A DNA stretch of 64,000 nt, taken from assembly GCA_963714155.1 (NCBI GenBank), contig OY970236.1, positions 1,488,001-1,552,000 on the forward strand, given 5' to 3'. Under the pieces are notes generated by a model that saw nothing but the letters and a program-made list of their open reading frames with translations, was not told where the DNA came from and made no database searches. This stretch comes from VRUE01 sp963714155 (GTDB lineage Bacteria; Actinomycetota; Thermoleophilia; Solirubrobacterales; 70-9). This document shows positions 32,845 to 40,673 of this stretch, in pieces (position 1 is the first letter of the stretch; every line of letters starts with the position of its first letter). The position numbers and the translations under genes were made by a program.

Positions 32845-34895
32845 GCGAGAACGGACACGGAACGAAACCGACGGGGGGGACCCCCTTGCTCGACGGCATC
32901 CACGAACCGGCCGACCTGCACGATCTGGGCGACGAGCAGCTGCAGCAGGTTGCGCAGGAGATGCGCACCTACATCATCGACACGATCGGCGAGATCGGCG
33001 GTCACTTCGGCGCCAACCTTGGGACTTGCGAGCTCGCCGTCGCCCTGCACAGCCTGCTCGACTCGCCCCGCGACAAGATCCTCTGGGACGTCGGCCACCA
33101 GGCCTATCCCCACAAGATCCTCACCGGGCGCCGCGAGGGCCTGCCGACCATCCGCCAGTACGACGGCCTCGCTCCCTTCTGCTCGGTCTTCGAGTCCGAG
33201 CACGACATCATGGGCGCCGGCCACGCCTCGACCTCGATTGGCTACGGGGTTGGACTGAAGGAGGCGATGCGCCACGGGATCGGCGCGGACGGTCGCGTCG
33301 CTGCTGTGATCGGTGACGGCGCGCTGACCGGCGGCGTCGCCTACGAGGCGCTGCATGCCGCAGGTGGCCTGCAGACGCCGATGGTGATCGTGCTCAACGA
33401 CAACGGCATGTCGATCTCACCCAACGTCGGCGCGCTCTCGCGTTACTTCAACCGGGTGCGGCTCAACCCGCGTCTCTTCCACGCCCGCGAGGGGGTCGAG
33501 GACCGGCTGACCAAGCTGCCACTCGGGCTGGGCAAGCGGATCGAACGGCTGGGGCCGGAGGTCAAGTCGGCGATCAAGGCCTACTGGGCACCGGGGCTCT
33601 TCTTCGAGGAGCTCGACCTCGCCTACATGGGGGTGATCGATGGCCATGACGTGCACGCCCTGCGCGAGGCCCTGCGCGAGGCCTTCGAGGCCGACCGTCC
33701 CGTCGTTGTCCACATCCATACGGTCAAGGGCAAGGGCTTCTCCCCGGCGGAGGAGGGCGGGCTCGAGGGGATGGAGAAATGGCACGCAGCCAAGCCCAAC
33801 TCAATCGTCGACGGCAAACCCGCGGGCAAGAAGCCGGTGGCGGTGCAGGAGTCCGACGCGCCTGCCGCAATCGCCCCCGAGCGGCTGGAGAAGCCGCCCG
33901 TGGCCGGGGCGCCGCCGCAGTACACGCAGGTCTTCGCCGACGCGATCGTTGCCGAGGCGCGCCGCGACAAGCGCGTGGTTGGGATCACGGCGGCGATGGC
34001 GGGGGGGACCGGCCTGCAGAAGCTCGCCGACGAGGTGCCGGAGCAGTACTACGACGTTGGCATCGCCGAGCAGAACGCTGTCCTGCTCGCCTCCGGCCTG
34101 GCGATCCAGGGGGCGAAGCCGGTCTGCGCGATCTACTCGACCTTCCTCCAGCGCGCCTTCGACCAGATCGTCCACGACGTCTGCCTGCAGGAGCTCGACG
34201 TCACTTTCGCGATGGACCGCGCCGGCCTGGTCGGCGACGACGGGCCGACCCACCACGGCGCCTTCGACGTCTCCTACTTCCGCCCGATCCCCAACGTAGT
34301 GCTGATGGCGCCGCGTGACGAGGCGATGCTGGCGCACATGCTGCGCACCGCGATCGCCCACGACGGACCCGCGGCGCTGCGCTACCCGCGTGGTGCGGCC
34401 GAGGGGGTGGAGCTGCCGGTGGAACCGGCTGAGCTGCCGATCGGCAGCGGCGAGCTGCTTGCCAGTGGCGAGCGGGTGGCATTGCTCGGCTATGGCTACG
34501 GGGTCTCGGTGGCGCTTGACGCGGCCAAGGTCCTCGCCGGTCGCGACCTCAACGTAACCGTCGCCGACGCGCGCTTCGCCAAGCCGCTCGACAGCGAGCT
34601 GCTCGAGCGGCTTGCACTTGGCCACGACCTGGTGGTGGCGATCGAGGAGAACGTCCTGCCCGGCGGCTTCGGCTCGGCGGTGCTCGAGCACCTCGAGGAC
34701 GCCTTCGCGGAGCGCTCGGGGGAGCGGGCTCGTGTCCTGCGCATCGGCTTGCCCGATCGCTATGTGACTCATGGCAAGCCGGCGCTGCTGCACGAGGAGG
34801 TCGGCCTTACCGGTGACGCGGTCGCCGAGCGGGTCCTCGCCGCCCTGGGCTCCGGCGAGAAATTGGGGCTTGCGTCAAATCGCTCAATCGGTTAG
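32841..34895 (+). CDS. dxs: 1-Deoxy-D-xylulose-5-phosphate synthase
   Basis: Thiamine-diphosphate enzyme for the first step of the MEP isoprenoid pathway. The 684 residues (slightly longer than usual, with a linker at about 330-360) show WDVGHQAYPHKILTGR, the ThDP-binding GDGALTGGVAYEALH...NDNGMSIS region, GIAEQNAV, DRAGLVGDDGPTHHG and a C-terminal transketolase domain. Together with the prenyl synthase it forms a short isoprenoid operon. Confidence 0.95.
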   Translation: MSENGHGTKPTGGTPLLDGIHEPADLHDLGDEQLQQVAQEMRTYIIDTIGEIGGHFGANLGTCELAVALHSLLDSPRDKILWDVGHQAYPHKILTGRREGLPTIRQYDGLAPFCSVFESEHDIMGAGHASTSIGYGVGLKEAMRHGIGADGRVAAVIGDGALTGGVAYEALHAAGGLQTPMVIVLNDNGMSISPNVGALSRYFNRVRLNPRLFHAREGVEDRLTKLPLGLGKRIERLGPEVKSAIKAYWAPGLFFEELDLAYMGVIDGHDVHALREALREAFEADRPVVVHIHTVKGKGFSPAEEGGLEGMEKWHAAKPNSIVDGKPAGKKPVAVQESDAPAAIAPERLEKPPVAGAPPQYTQVFADAIVAEARRDKRVVGITAAMAGGTGLQKLADEVPEQYYDVGIAEQNAVLLASGLAIQGAKPVCAIYSTFLQRAFDQIVHDVCLQELDVTFAMDRAGLVGDDGPTHHGAFDVSYFRPIPNVVLMAPRDEAMLAHMLRTAIAHDGPAALRYPRGAAEGVELPVEPAELPIGSGELLASGERVALLGYGYGVSVALDAAKVLAGRDLNVTVADARFAKPLDSELLERLALGHDLVVAIEENVLPGGFGSAVLEHLEDAFAERSGERARVLRIGLPDRYVTHGKPALLHEEVGLTGDAVAERVLAALGSGEKLGLASNRSIG

Positions 34896-34909
34896 CCTGC
34901 CGTCGTCTC

Positions 34910-34991
34910 TTCTGGGGTTACTTGAGGGAGGAGGGACATCTCTATGTATGTGGATCCGCAGGTAGGGAGCCTCGTGGATCTACAACGTTGA
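34910..34991 (+). pseudogene. Leader repeat and 15-codon MYVDP relic
   Basis: A CTGGGGTTACT box and a strong ribosome-binding site (GGGAGGAGGG, 8 nt before the ATG) precede ATG 34944, which encodes MYVDPQVGSLVDLQR and then stops. The MYVDPxxGSL opening recalls small hydrophobic proteins of about 60 residues seen near envelope genes in other bacteria (recollection). Here only the first codons remain. The same leader recurs at 36761-36828 and 38573-38640, the latter again followed by a YVDP stretch. Confidence 0.45.
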
Positions 34992-35039
34992 CCGCGCCGG
35001 TGCCAAGGGCACCGCGCCGCGGTGCTTGCTGGCGGACCG

Positions 35040-35567
35040 CTACGACGCCTGCTCGGCCGGACCGCGGCCAAGCAGCCGCATCGTCAGGCCGGCGACCAGA
35101 TAGGCGATCGCCACCGCGAGGAGGATGAACTTGCAGGTGGCGAAGATCGTCGCCAGGAGGGGAAGAGCTGCGCCGGCGCCGTCGAGGGTAAGCAGCAGGC
35201 AGATGTTCTCGAGCGCGTCGAAGCCGGCGCCGAGTGCGCCGAAGTAGGCGACGACTCCGCCGATCGCGACGAGGCGAAGCCAGCCTCGGCTCCTGGCGAG
35301 ATCGCGGATCGCAGCGAGCGCGAAGGTGAGAAAGGACCCGTAGGCGAGTAGGAAGCCGAAGTCGATCCAGAGCTGCTCGCGAGCGGCGTCCTGCCCGTCC
35401 TCGCCCCATTCGGCAAGGATCTCGTCCGCCCGCTCCTGACCACCGGTCAGCTCGAATGTCACCATTCCCGGCCCGTGCTCCTGCATCCGGTCCTCGGCCG
35501 GAGACATCGCCAGGAGCAGGACCACGGACGCAATCCCCGATGCGATCAGTCCCTGCCCGCGCGTCAC
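35040..35567 (-). CDS. Four-helix membrane protein, function unknown
   Basis: 175 residues: an N-terminal membrane helix, a soluble loop of about 50 residues with many acidic residues, then three more membrane helices. No family recognised. It is coupled to the upstream minus-strand gene by a 4-bp overlap (35564-35567). Confidence 0.65.
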   Translation of the reverse strand: MTRGQGLIASGIASVVLLLAMSPAEDRMQEHGPGMVTFELTGGQERADEILAEWGEDGQDAAREQLWIDFGFLLAYGSFLTFALAAIRDLARSRGWLRLVAIGGVVAYFGALGAGFDALENICLLLTLDGAGAALPLLATIFATCKFILLAVAIAYLVAGLTMRLLGRGPAEQAS

Positions 35568-36022
35568 GGCCAGACCCTACGCCCAATCAGCTTGAATTCG
35601 CGGACAGAGAGCTGACCCCGTTCATTTCGCGCCTTTGATCCGGGTTTCGCGAGGGCCTTCACGACGGCCGGGCGATCGGCTTCGTAAATAGCCGTACGTT
35701 CGTAATCCTCGTCCAGCAGAACAAGAACCACGGCGTCCCACTCCTTCTTTAAGTCGATGCTGCCAATGCGCTGACCGGGCTTGGAGGTATTGGTGAGGCG
35801 ACGTCCCTTGATCTGCAGACGCTGATCTCCATTCGGGGTCTTGCGAATTGCGTCAAATCCGGACTGCCGCGCGGGGGACAGCTTGACCTTTAGGGCTTGG
35901 GCGGCCTCGTACTCTGCAATCTCTCCGGTCACCCCCAGCGGCTTTTCGGTCAGCTCGTAGTACTCGCGTGCGAGCAGCTTCACTTCCTCCAAGAGATCAA
36001 AGAGTCGCTTCGACGAAGCCAT
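35564..36022 (-). CDS. Hypothetical protein with possible PD-(D/E)XK nuclease core
   Basis: 152 residues. After an N-terminal helical segment, GFDAIRK is followed by LQIKGRRL, a spacing reminiscent of the D...(E/Q)xK active site of restriction-endonuclease-like folds, then the hydrophobic strand WDAVVLVLLD. I did not match it to a named family. ATG 36022 is preferred over 36043. First gene of a two-gene minus-strand unit in the accessory zone. Confidence 0.55.
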   Translation of the reverse strand: MASSKRLFDLLEEVKLLAREYYELTEKPLGVTGEIAEYEAAQALKVKLSPARQSGFDAIRKTPNGDQRLQIKGRRLTNTSKPGQRIGSIDLKKEWDAVVLVLLDEDYERTAIYEADRPAVVKALAKPGSKARNERGQLSVREFKLIGRRVWP

Positions 36023-36068
36023 GGCCTTTCCGCCCGTAGTCAATGCTCGCAGCCCAAGGCGTGGTGGC

Positions 36069-36731
36069 TCAGCCGTTGCGGCGGGGGAGAGCGCGCACCG
36101 TTTGATCGAGCTCGGTGTCGTTCTGGATGCCCGCGGAGCTCGGAAGATCGACGTGCCGGCGGGCGGTTGAAAGGATCATCGCCGCCAACAGCTGCTCGTT
36201 GTCCTCGGGTCGCCGCTCGTCGGTCTCGTCGCCGCTGAAGTCGATGCCGCCGCCGATCCGCATCTCGCCCGGCGAATCGCCGTAGGCGCGGACCATCTCA
36301 TGGTGGACTCCATGGTCGTTCTTCGTCACCTCCACCTTCCAACCGCGAGCCTCTGCGGCCCTGATCGCGTCGGGGAGCGAGGTTGTTTGCTCGAGAAGCT
36401 CAAGTGAGTCGGCGTGCGCGGCGGCTTCAGCTTCGAGGACGCGAAGCCGGGAGCCGATCGCCCGAGCCCAATGAATCGCACGGAACAGGAGGAGGGCAGC
36501 AAACATGACACCGAGTGTGATCGGCAGTGCAATCAGCGGAATGTTGATGGAGACGCCGGCGAGGGCGTCGATCAGCTTGGGGGCGGCGACGATGAGGATT
36601 GCGACAGTGAGGCCGCCGACGATAGCCCCGGTGATCTCGTTACGGCTCTCTGCGATTAGCCCTCTGCCCTTTTTCAAAGTTTTCTTCACTGCTCTCCCCT
36701 GGTATTTCTCAGGTTCCGTTGGACGAGACAT
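36069..36731 (-). CDS. Two-helix membrane protein, function unknown
   Basis: 220 residues: a basic N-terminus, two transmembrane helices (about 34-55 and 63-85), a coiled-coil-like stretch (93-120), then an acidic soluble domain (EVTKNDHGVHHEMVRAYG). No recognised family. It sits just left of the first 68-bp repeat of the neighbouring island, and its expression would start within 40 bp of that repeat. Confidence 0.55.
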   Translation of the reverse strand: MSRPTEPEKYQGRAVKKTLKKGRGLIAESRNEITGAIVGGLTVAILIVAAPKLIDALAGVSINIPLIALPITLGVMFAALLLFRAIHWARAIGSRLRVLEAEAAAHADSLELLEQTTSLPDAIRAAEARGWKVEVTKNDHGVHHEMVRAYGDSPGEMRIGGGIDFSGDETDERRPEDNEQLLAAMILSTARRHVDLPSSAGIQNDTELDQTVRALPRRNG

Positions 36732-36760
36732 CGAGGATACGCGGATTCATATGAAGGCAA

Positions 36761-36828
36761 AGCCCACAACAGAAAACGCCCCGGCGGGGAGCCGAGGCGA
36801 GTTCTGGGGTTACTACAGGGAGGAGAGA
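36761..36828. repeat. 68-bp direct repeat, left copy
   Basis: Identical to 38573-38640. It contains an 8-bp stem that on the minus strand is followed by GTTTTCTGTT (a Rho-independent terminator for leftward transcription) and, on the plus strand, the leader box CTGGGGTTACT with GGGAGGAG. Confidence 0.9.
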
Positions 36829-36923
36829 ACTGCGACTGGCCGCATGACAAAACGGTAAGCGGCTCGCAGAGTCAAACTCGATCCGGCTGGGTCCGGTTGT
36901 AACCGGCTGAATCGGTGCCCGAC

Positions 36924-36942
36924 TGTGGCACAACTGTGGCAC
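36924..36942. repeat. Tandem TGTGGCAC pair, left
   Basis: TGTGGCAC at 36924-36931 and 36935-36942, 11 bp apart, just before the vapC stop. It matches the pair at 38486-38505. Confidence 0.45.
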
Positions 36943-36950
36943 CGCCGGGG

Positions 36951-37373
36951 TCAGGAGCCTTCCGGCAGCAATTCCAGCGCCTCGACGTGCTGGGGTCGCA
37001 TCGTGCCGAAGTGGCGATAATCAAGCGTGGCGAGCTTCGACTCGTCCAGTCGTTCGACAGCCGCCATAACGCTCGCGTCCACGACTCCCACCTTCAGGTC
37101 GGCATAAGTGCTCTGAAGCTCGCGGCAGCGCTCCAAGTCGGCGCGCGTAGGGTGCTCGACGCTGTATGCGCCGTCGAGCACGTCTTGCAGAAAGTCGAGC
37201 CAGACTGCTGGGGCGAGCCGTTCGTGGCACCAGTAGTCAAGCTCGCCGAGAACGAGCACCGGGACCACGAGTTCCTCGCTTGAGCCCGCGATTAGAGTCG
37301 CGCATCGCTCGTGATCGGGATCGGCGGCATCGAGCGCCGCCAAGAGCGCGCTCGTATCGAGGACCAGCGCCAC
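36951..37373 (-). CDS. VapC-type PIN-domain toxin
   Basis: 140 residues, PIN fold. Acidic residues typical of the metal-dependent RNase site are visible: the opening LVLDTSALLAALD (first Asp), a central VLGELDYW (Glu), GVVDASVMAAVER (Asp) and a late TLDYRHFGTM (Asp). The GTG start follows directly on the stop of the upstream antitoxin-like gene, giving tight translational coupling. Probably an RNase whose activity is held in check by that partner. Confidence 0.82.
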   Translation of the reverse strand: MALVLDTSALLAALDAADPDHERCATLIAGSSEELVVPVLVLGELDYWCHERLAPAVWLDFLQDVLDGAYSVEHPTRADLERCRELQSTYADLKVGVVDASVMAAVERLDESKLATLDYRHFGTMRPQHVEALELLPEGS

Positions 37374-37589
37374 CTACGCGGGCGGCCGGGCAATCGGCTC
37401 GGTCGCGGTCTTCGCTGCGCTCAAGCCATCGGTCGAGCGACCCAATCCCAATCGAGGGGAAGCCGCTCGTGCAGTTGCATCGTGCTTCTCCTCGTGCTCA
37501 CGCCGAGAGACGAGGAAGTCAAGCACCGGCTCCACCTCGGAGTCCGGAAGCTCATCAAGTAGGCGATGGGCCTTCTCACGGGTCGTCAT
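37374..37589 (-). CDS. Antitoxin-like partner of the PIN toxin
   Basis: 71 residues. The helical N-terminus (REKAHRLLDELPDSEVEPVLDFL) is typical of short antitoxins found before PIN genes. The C-terminus is basic and disordered and probably wraps the toxin. It is immediately upstream of vapC with no gap. The DNA-binding motif is not clearly identifiable, so the antitoxin family is uncertain. Confidence 0.65.
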   Translation of the reverse strand: MTTREKAHRLLDELPDSEVEPVLDFLVSRREHEEKHDATARAASPRLGLGRSTDGLSAAKTATEPIARPPA

Positions 37590-37710
37590 GCCTCAAAGGG
37601 TAGCGCCCGGTCCCGAGCGGAGCGACGACAGATAGGCGCTAGCAAACATCGTGGTCCGCTAGCCAGTCGTTGATCGCTTCGAAGTCGTTTCCGCCGTCTT
37701 TGCGGACTAT

Positions 37711-38166
37711 CTAGATGAGCTCTTTGGAGGTTGGGTACTTCGCGGCCGGTGAGTCCTCACGGCGTTGGTAATAGGTCAGCGCTTCCCGAAGCTCGCGCAT
37801 CGCAACGCTCGCGGGCCACAGGCTGAGGGTCGGATCAGGATATTGGCCTCGCCGCCAGTTTTTAGCCCGGGTTGCCATTCCGAGGGTCATCAGAAGGGCA
37901 ATGAATCGGTGTTCAATGTCTGGATCGTCAAGGATCGCGTTGCGAGACGAAGCATGCATGAGCCGCGTCTGAATTGGGACCAGCTGCTCGGCTGCCTCGC
38001 TTGCCTTCACCTTATTAGGCAGTTCGTTTTGCGACTCAAGGACGGCCTCGTCGAGGCGGGCTGCCGCCTCCTCCTTGCGTCGCTGGACTTCCTGGCTGGA
38101 GGCGTGCTCGCGCTCCTCGCGCGCGGCGGATAGCGCCGACCTGCGATTGAGATAAACGCCGAGCAC
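37711..38166 (-). CDS. Hypothetical island protein, possibly N-terminally truncated
   Basis: 151 residues from a GTG. A charged helix (REEREHASSQEVQRRKEEAAARLDE, shown for character only in part) follows a short hydrophobic start (LGVYLNRR). The frame continues hydrophobic upstream (GFSVTSLRLIGVV) without a normal start codon before a stop, so a membrane anchor may have been lost or start unconventionally. No family recognised. Confidence 0.5.
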   Translation of the reverse strand: MLGVYLNRRSALSAAREEREHASSQEVQRRKEEAAARLDEAVLESQNELPNKVKASEAAEQLVPIQTRLMHASSRNAILDDPDIEHRFIALLMTLGMATRAKNWRRGQYPDPTLSLWPASVAMRELREALTYYQRREDSPAAKYPTSKELI

Positions 38167-38273
38167 GACGCCGATTAGCCGAAGACTGGTGACAGAAAAG
38201 CCGAAAGCGAGTTGAGGTCACGTCAATGTCCACGACCGAATCGTCATCGTGGCGACGGACAGAACCTGCGTGT

Positions 38274-38454
38274 CTAGCTTCGGTCGGTCCTCCCCTTCTG
38301 ACCTTCAGCCCGCGCTTCCGCGCGCCGGCCTGCGATCAGCTCGTCAACCAAGCTCTCACCTGGGGCCCACGTCGGCAAACAGGCCGCGAAGCCGCGAGGC
38401 CGCCTCACGGCGTCGCTCTATCTCGGAATCGGTGAGCTTGGTGGCTCGAGCCAT
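38274..38454 (-). pseudogene. Frameshifted small antitoxin-like gene
   Basis: ATG 38454 opens MARATKLTDSEIERRREA and reads to GLFADVGPR, then a stop. Shifting one base gives SLVDELIAGRRAEARAEG and a stop at 38274. Together the two parts make one 59-residue helical protein of antitoxin character. The 181-bp length is one base over a multiple of three, so a single-base indel near 38355-38365 explains it. Confidence 0.5.
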
Positions 38455-38485
38455 GCTCCGATGGTACGTGTGACCACCGTTTGAC

Positions 38486-38505
38486 TGTGGCACCGACTGT
38501 GGCAC
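38486..38505. repeat. Tandem TGTGGCAC pair, right
   Basis: TGTGGCAC at 38486-38493 and 38498-38505, 12 bp apart and in the same orientation as the left pair. Confidence 0.45.
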
Positions 38506-38572
38506 GGCGGCTTACTGTCGTTTCGAGAAACCCATTAGTTGGCGGACCGATGGCCTGTTTTCGGCTTGCCAG

Positions 38573-38640
38573 AGCCCACAACAGAAAACGCCCCGGCGGG
38601 GAGCCGAGGCGAGTTCTGGGGTTACTACAGGGAGGAGAGA
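38573..38640. repeat. 68-bp direct repeat, right copy
   Basis: Identical to 36761-36828. It is followed by ATA-TAT-GTG-GAT-CCG at 38652, which matches the start of the MYVDP relic at 34944 except that ATG is ATA. Confidence 0.9.
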
Positions 38641-38995
38641 TATGTATCTCTATATATGTGGATCCGTGGGAGGTAGGTGGGCCCTTTGATGTGTCGCGGG
38701 CTGATCATCGTGGGAAGCGATGAAGCCGTATGGGCGACGCTGAACCCAGCCAAAAAGTCTTTTTCTATCTGCCCCTTATCGGTTGTCCTCTGCGAATCCT
38801 TGAACAGCATACGAACGTATGTGCGGTATGTGTGTGAGTGCGATCACAGACTCCCGCCACGCCTGCCGAGCGCCTCGCTGACTGGCTCTTACCCGGCTCT
38901 CAGGCATGGAATCAGGCCCAGGCAAAGCGTGGTTAAAAACCTGTGCTCGGCCTGATCGGCGCCCGGGCGCCCGGGCCGGCGCTACCGTTGCGGCG
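38641..38995. other. Intergenic stretch with relic and LexA-like site
   Basis: 355 bp without a convincing gene. It holds the YVDP relic (38652-38723, start codon ATA), an inverted repeat CATACG-AA-CGTATG at 38808-38821 and, overlapping it, CGAAC-N4-GTGCG at 38812-38825, one mismatch from the Gram-positive LexA box. The last 90 bp could be read as an extension of tlyA but lack coding character. Confidence 0.4.
38983..38988 (+). promoter_or_regulatory. -10 box TACCGT, 7 nt before tlyA
   Basis: Supports ATG 38996 as the tlyA start and a leaderless message. Confidence 0.4.
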
Positions 38996-39787
38996 ATGAA
39001 GAAGGTGCGGATAGACGCGGTGCTGGCCGAACAGGGGCTGTTCCCCTCGCGCACGGCTGCTGCCGGCGCGGTGCGGGCCGGATCGGTGCGCGTCGGCCGC
39101 GACGGCCCGATCGCCTTGCGTCCCAGTCAGCTGGTCGAGCCCGAAGCGGCGCTGATCGTCGACGAGGGGCCGCGCTACGTCTCCCGTGGCGGGACCAAGC
39201 TCGAAAATGCCCTGGACACACTGGGGATCGACGTCTCCGGCCGCGACTGCCTTGACGTTGGCGCCTCCACAGGTGGTTTCAGCGACTGCATGCTGCAGCG
39301 CGGCGCCGCACGCGTGGCGGCGGTTGACGTTGCCTACGGACAGCTCGACCTCAGGCTTCGCGAGGACCCGCGGGTGAGCGTGATCGAGCGCCTCAACGCC
39401 CGCGAGCTCGAGCTGACCGATCTGCCCTTCGTGCCCGAACTGGCGACGGTCGACGTCTCCTTCATCTCCTTGACCAAGATCCTGCCCGCGGTGGCCGGTT
39501 GTCTTGCCGTGCAGGGAGAGGTGCTGGCGATGGTCAAGCCGCAATTCGAGTTGGGTCGCGAGCGGGTCGGTAGGGGTGTGGTCCGCGACGCTGCCGACCG
39601 GCGCGAGGCGATCCTCACCGTCGCCCATGCCGCCGGTGAGCTCGGGCTGCCGATCCGGGGCTTTGCCTCCTCCGGACTGCCGGGCCCGAAGGGCAACCGC
39701 GAGACTTTCGTCTGGTGCGGAGGAGAGGGCGAGGAGATCTCAGACCTCGAGGCCGCCGTCTCCGCGGCTGTGGAGTCGGACGCGTGA
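38996..39787 (+). CDS. tlyA: TlyA family rRNA (cytidine-2'-O)-methyltransferase
   Basis: 263 residues. An N-terminal S4-like RNA-binding domain (1-60; KVRIDAVLAEQGL, RAGSVRVG) is followed by an FtsJ-like methyltransferase domain with YVSRGGTKLENAL, the SAM loop DVGASTGGFSDCMLQRGA and a late VKPQFE. TlyA methylates 16S and 23S rRNA, which in mycobacteria sensitises ribosomes to capreomycin. I chose ATG 38996 (TACCGT box 7 nt upstream; starts at the S4 domain). It overlaps nadK by 4 bp. Confidence 0.92.
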   Translation: MKKVRIDAVLAEQGLFPSRTAAAGAVRAGSVRVGRDGPIALRPSQLVEPEAALIVDEGPRYVSRGGTKLENALDTLGIDVSGRDCLDVGASTGGFSDCMLQRGAARVAAVDVAYGQLDLRLREDPRVSVIERLNARELELTDLPFVPELATVDVSFISLTKILPAVAGCLAVQGEVLAMVKPQFELGRERVGRGVVRDAADRREAILTVAHAAGELGLPIRGFASSGLPGPKGNRETFVWCGGEGEEISDLEAAVSAAVESDA

Positions 39788-40629
39788 AGACAGCAGCGCT
39801 GATCACCCACTCGCACCCGCCCGCCGCGACGGAAGCGGTTGCGGTGGCCACGGCTGTCGCCCGCGACGAGGGCTGGCGCCTCGTTGCAACTGCGACCGAG
39901 ATCGAGAAGCACAGCCACGCTGCGGACGGCGTCGAGCAAGTCGCCTCGCTGCCCGCCGATCCTGACCTTTGCCTCGTGCTCGGCGGCGATGGCTCGATTC
40001 TGCACGCGCTGCGCAGCTTCGCCGGCACCAAAGTGCCGGTCTTCGGCGTCAACTTCGGCACCGTCGGCTTCCTCGCCGCGGTCGAGCGTGACGATGCCGC
40101 CGAGGGCATCCGCCGGGCACTGGCGGGGGAGACCGAGACGATCGACCTGCCCGCGCTGGCGATCGAGATCGACGGCGAGCAGCGCTTCGCCCTCAATGAC
40201 GTCAGCTTCAGCCGCCGGCCGCGCGACCGCGTCGCCGAGCTGAGCTATCGGATCGGCGCCGAGGAGGTCGGCAACGTCCGCTGCGACGGCCTCGTCGCCG
40301 CCACCCCTGCCGGCTCGACCGGCTACAACCTCGCCAACCAGGGCCCGATCCTGGCCTGGGGCGTGAAGGGCTACGTGGTCAGCTACATCGCCCCGCACTC
40401 GCTCACCGCCCGCGCCCTGGTCGTTGCCCCGGCCGACGTGCTCACGGTGGGCAACGCCGCCGGCCGCGAGCCCGTCGATGTCTCCATCGACGGCACACAG
40501 CCCACCGCCCTCGCCCCGGGCGCCGCCCTCGATGTGCGCTTCGCCGATTCGGTCGCTTGCCTGGCCCAGCTCCCGGGCACGAGCTTCTATCACCGAATCA
40601 GGGAGAAGTTCGGTCACCTCGCGGTCTAA
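39784..40629 (+). CDS. nadK: NAD kinase
   Basis: 281 residues. Phosphorylates NAD to NADP. Marks: LVLGGDGSILHALR (GGDG motif), GVNFGTVGFLA, the conserved DGLVAATPAGSTGYNLA and a C-terminal DGTQPTAL loop. The GTG start overlaps the tlyA stop. The tlyA-nadK-recN order is conserved in Gram-positives, though here an MFS gene has come between nadK and recN. Confidence 0.94.
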   Translation: MKTAALITHSHPPAATEAVAVATAVARDEGWRLVATATEIEKHSHAADGVEQVASLPADPDLCLVLGGDGSILHALRSFAGTKVPVFGVNFGTVGFLAAVERDDAAEGIRRALAGETETIDLPALAIEIDGEQRFALNDVSFSRRPRDRVAELSYRIGAEEVGNVRCDGLVAATPAGSTGYNLANQGPILAWGVKGYVVSYIAPHSLTARALVVAPADVLTVGNAAGREPVDVSIDGTQPTALAPGAALDVRFADSVACLAQLPGTSFYHRIREKFGHLAV

Positions 40630-40659
40630 AACCTCTGTAAGCCGAGGTCAGCTGTTCTC

Positions 40660-40665
40660 TAGGGT
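40660..40665 (+). promoter_or_regulatory. -10 box TAGGGT, 8 nt before the MFS gene
   Basis: No Shine-Dalgarno sequence precedes ATG 40674; the box position fits a leaderless message. Confidence 0.35.
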
Positions 40666-40673
40666 TTCGCCCC

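Larger units (their letters stand above)
36761..38640. mobile_element. 1.9-kb segment flanked by perfect 68-bp direct repeats
   Basis: Identical 68-bp repeats bound a segment with a VapBC-type pair, one hypothetical gene and an antitoxin-like relic, all on the minus strand. Tandem TGTGGCAC pairs lie inside both ends (36924-36942 and 38486-38505), about 95 and 68 bp from the repeats. No integrase or transposase is recognisable. The layout parallels the tRNA-Met island, so it is probably an integrated element or its deletion remnant. Confidence 0.6.

Noticed and set aside
36709..36942. Minus-strand 77-codon frame with a PQLCHS start
   Set aside because: Produced by the tandem TGTGGCAC words and the 68-bp repeat; no coherent protein.
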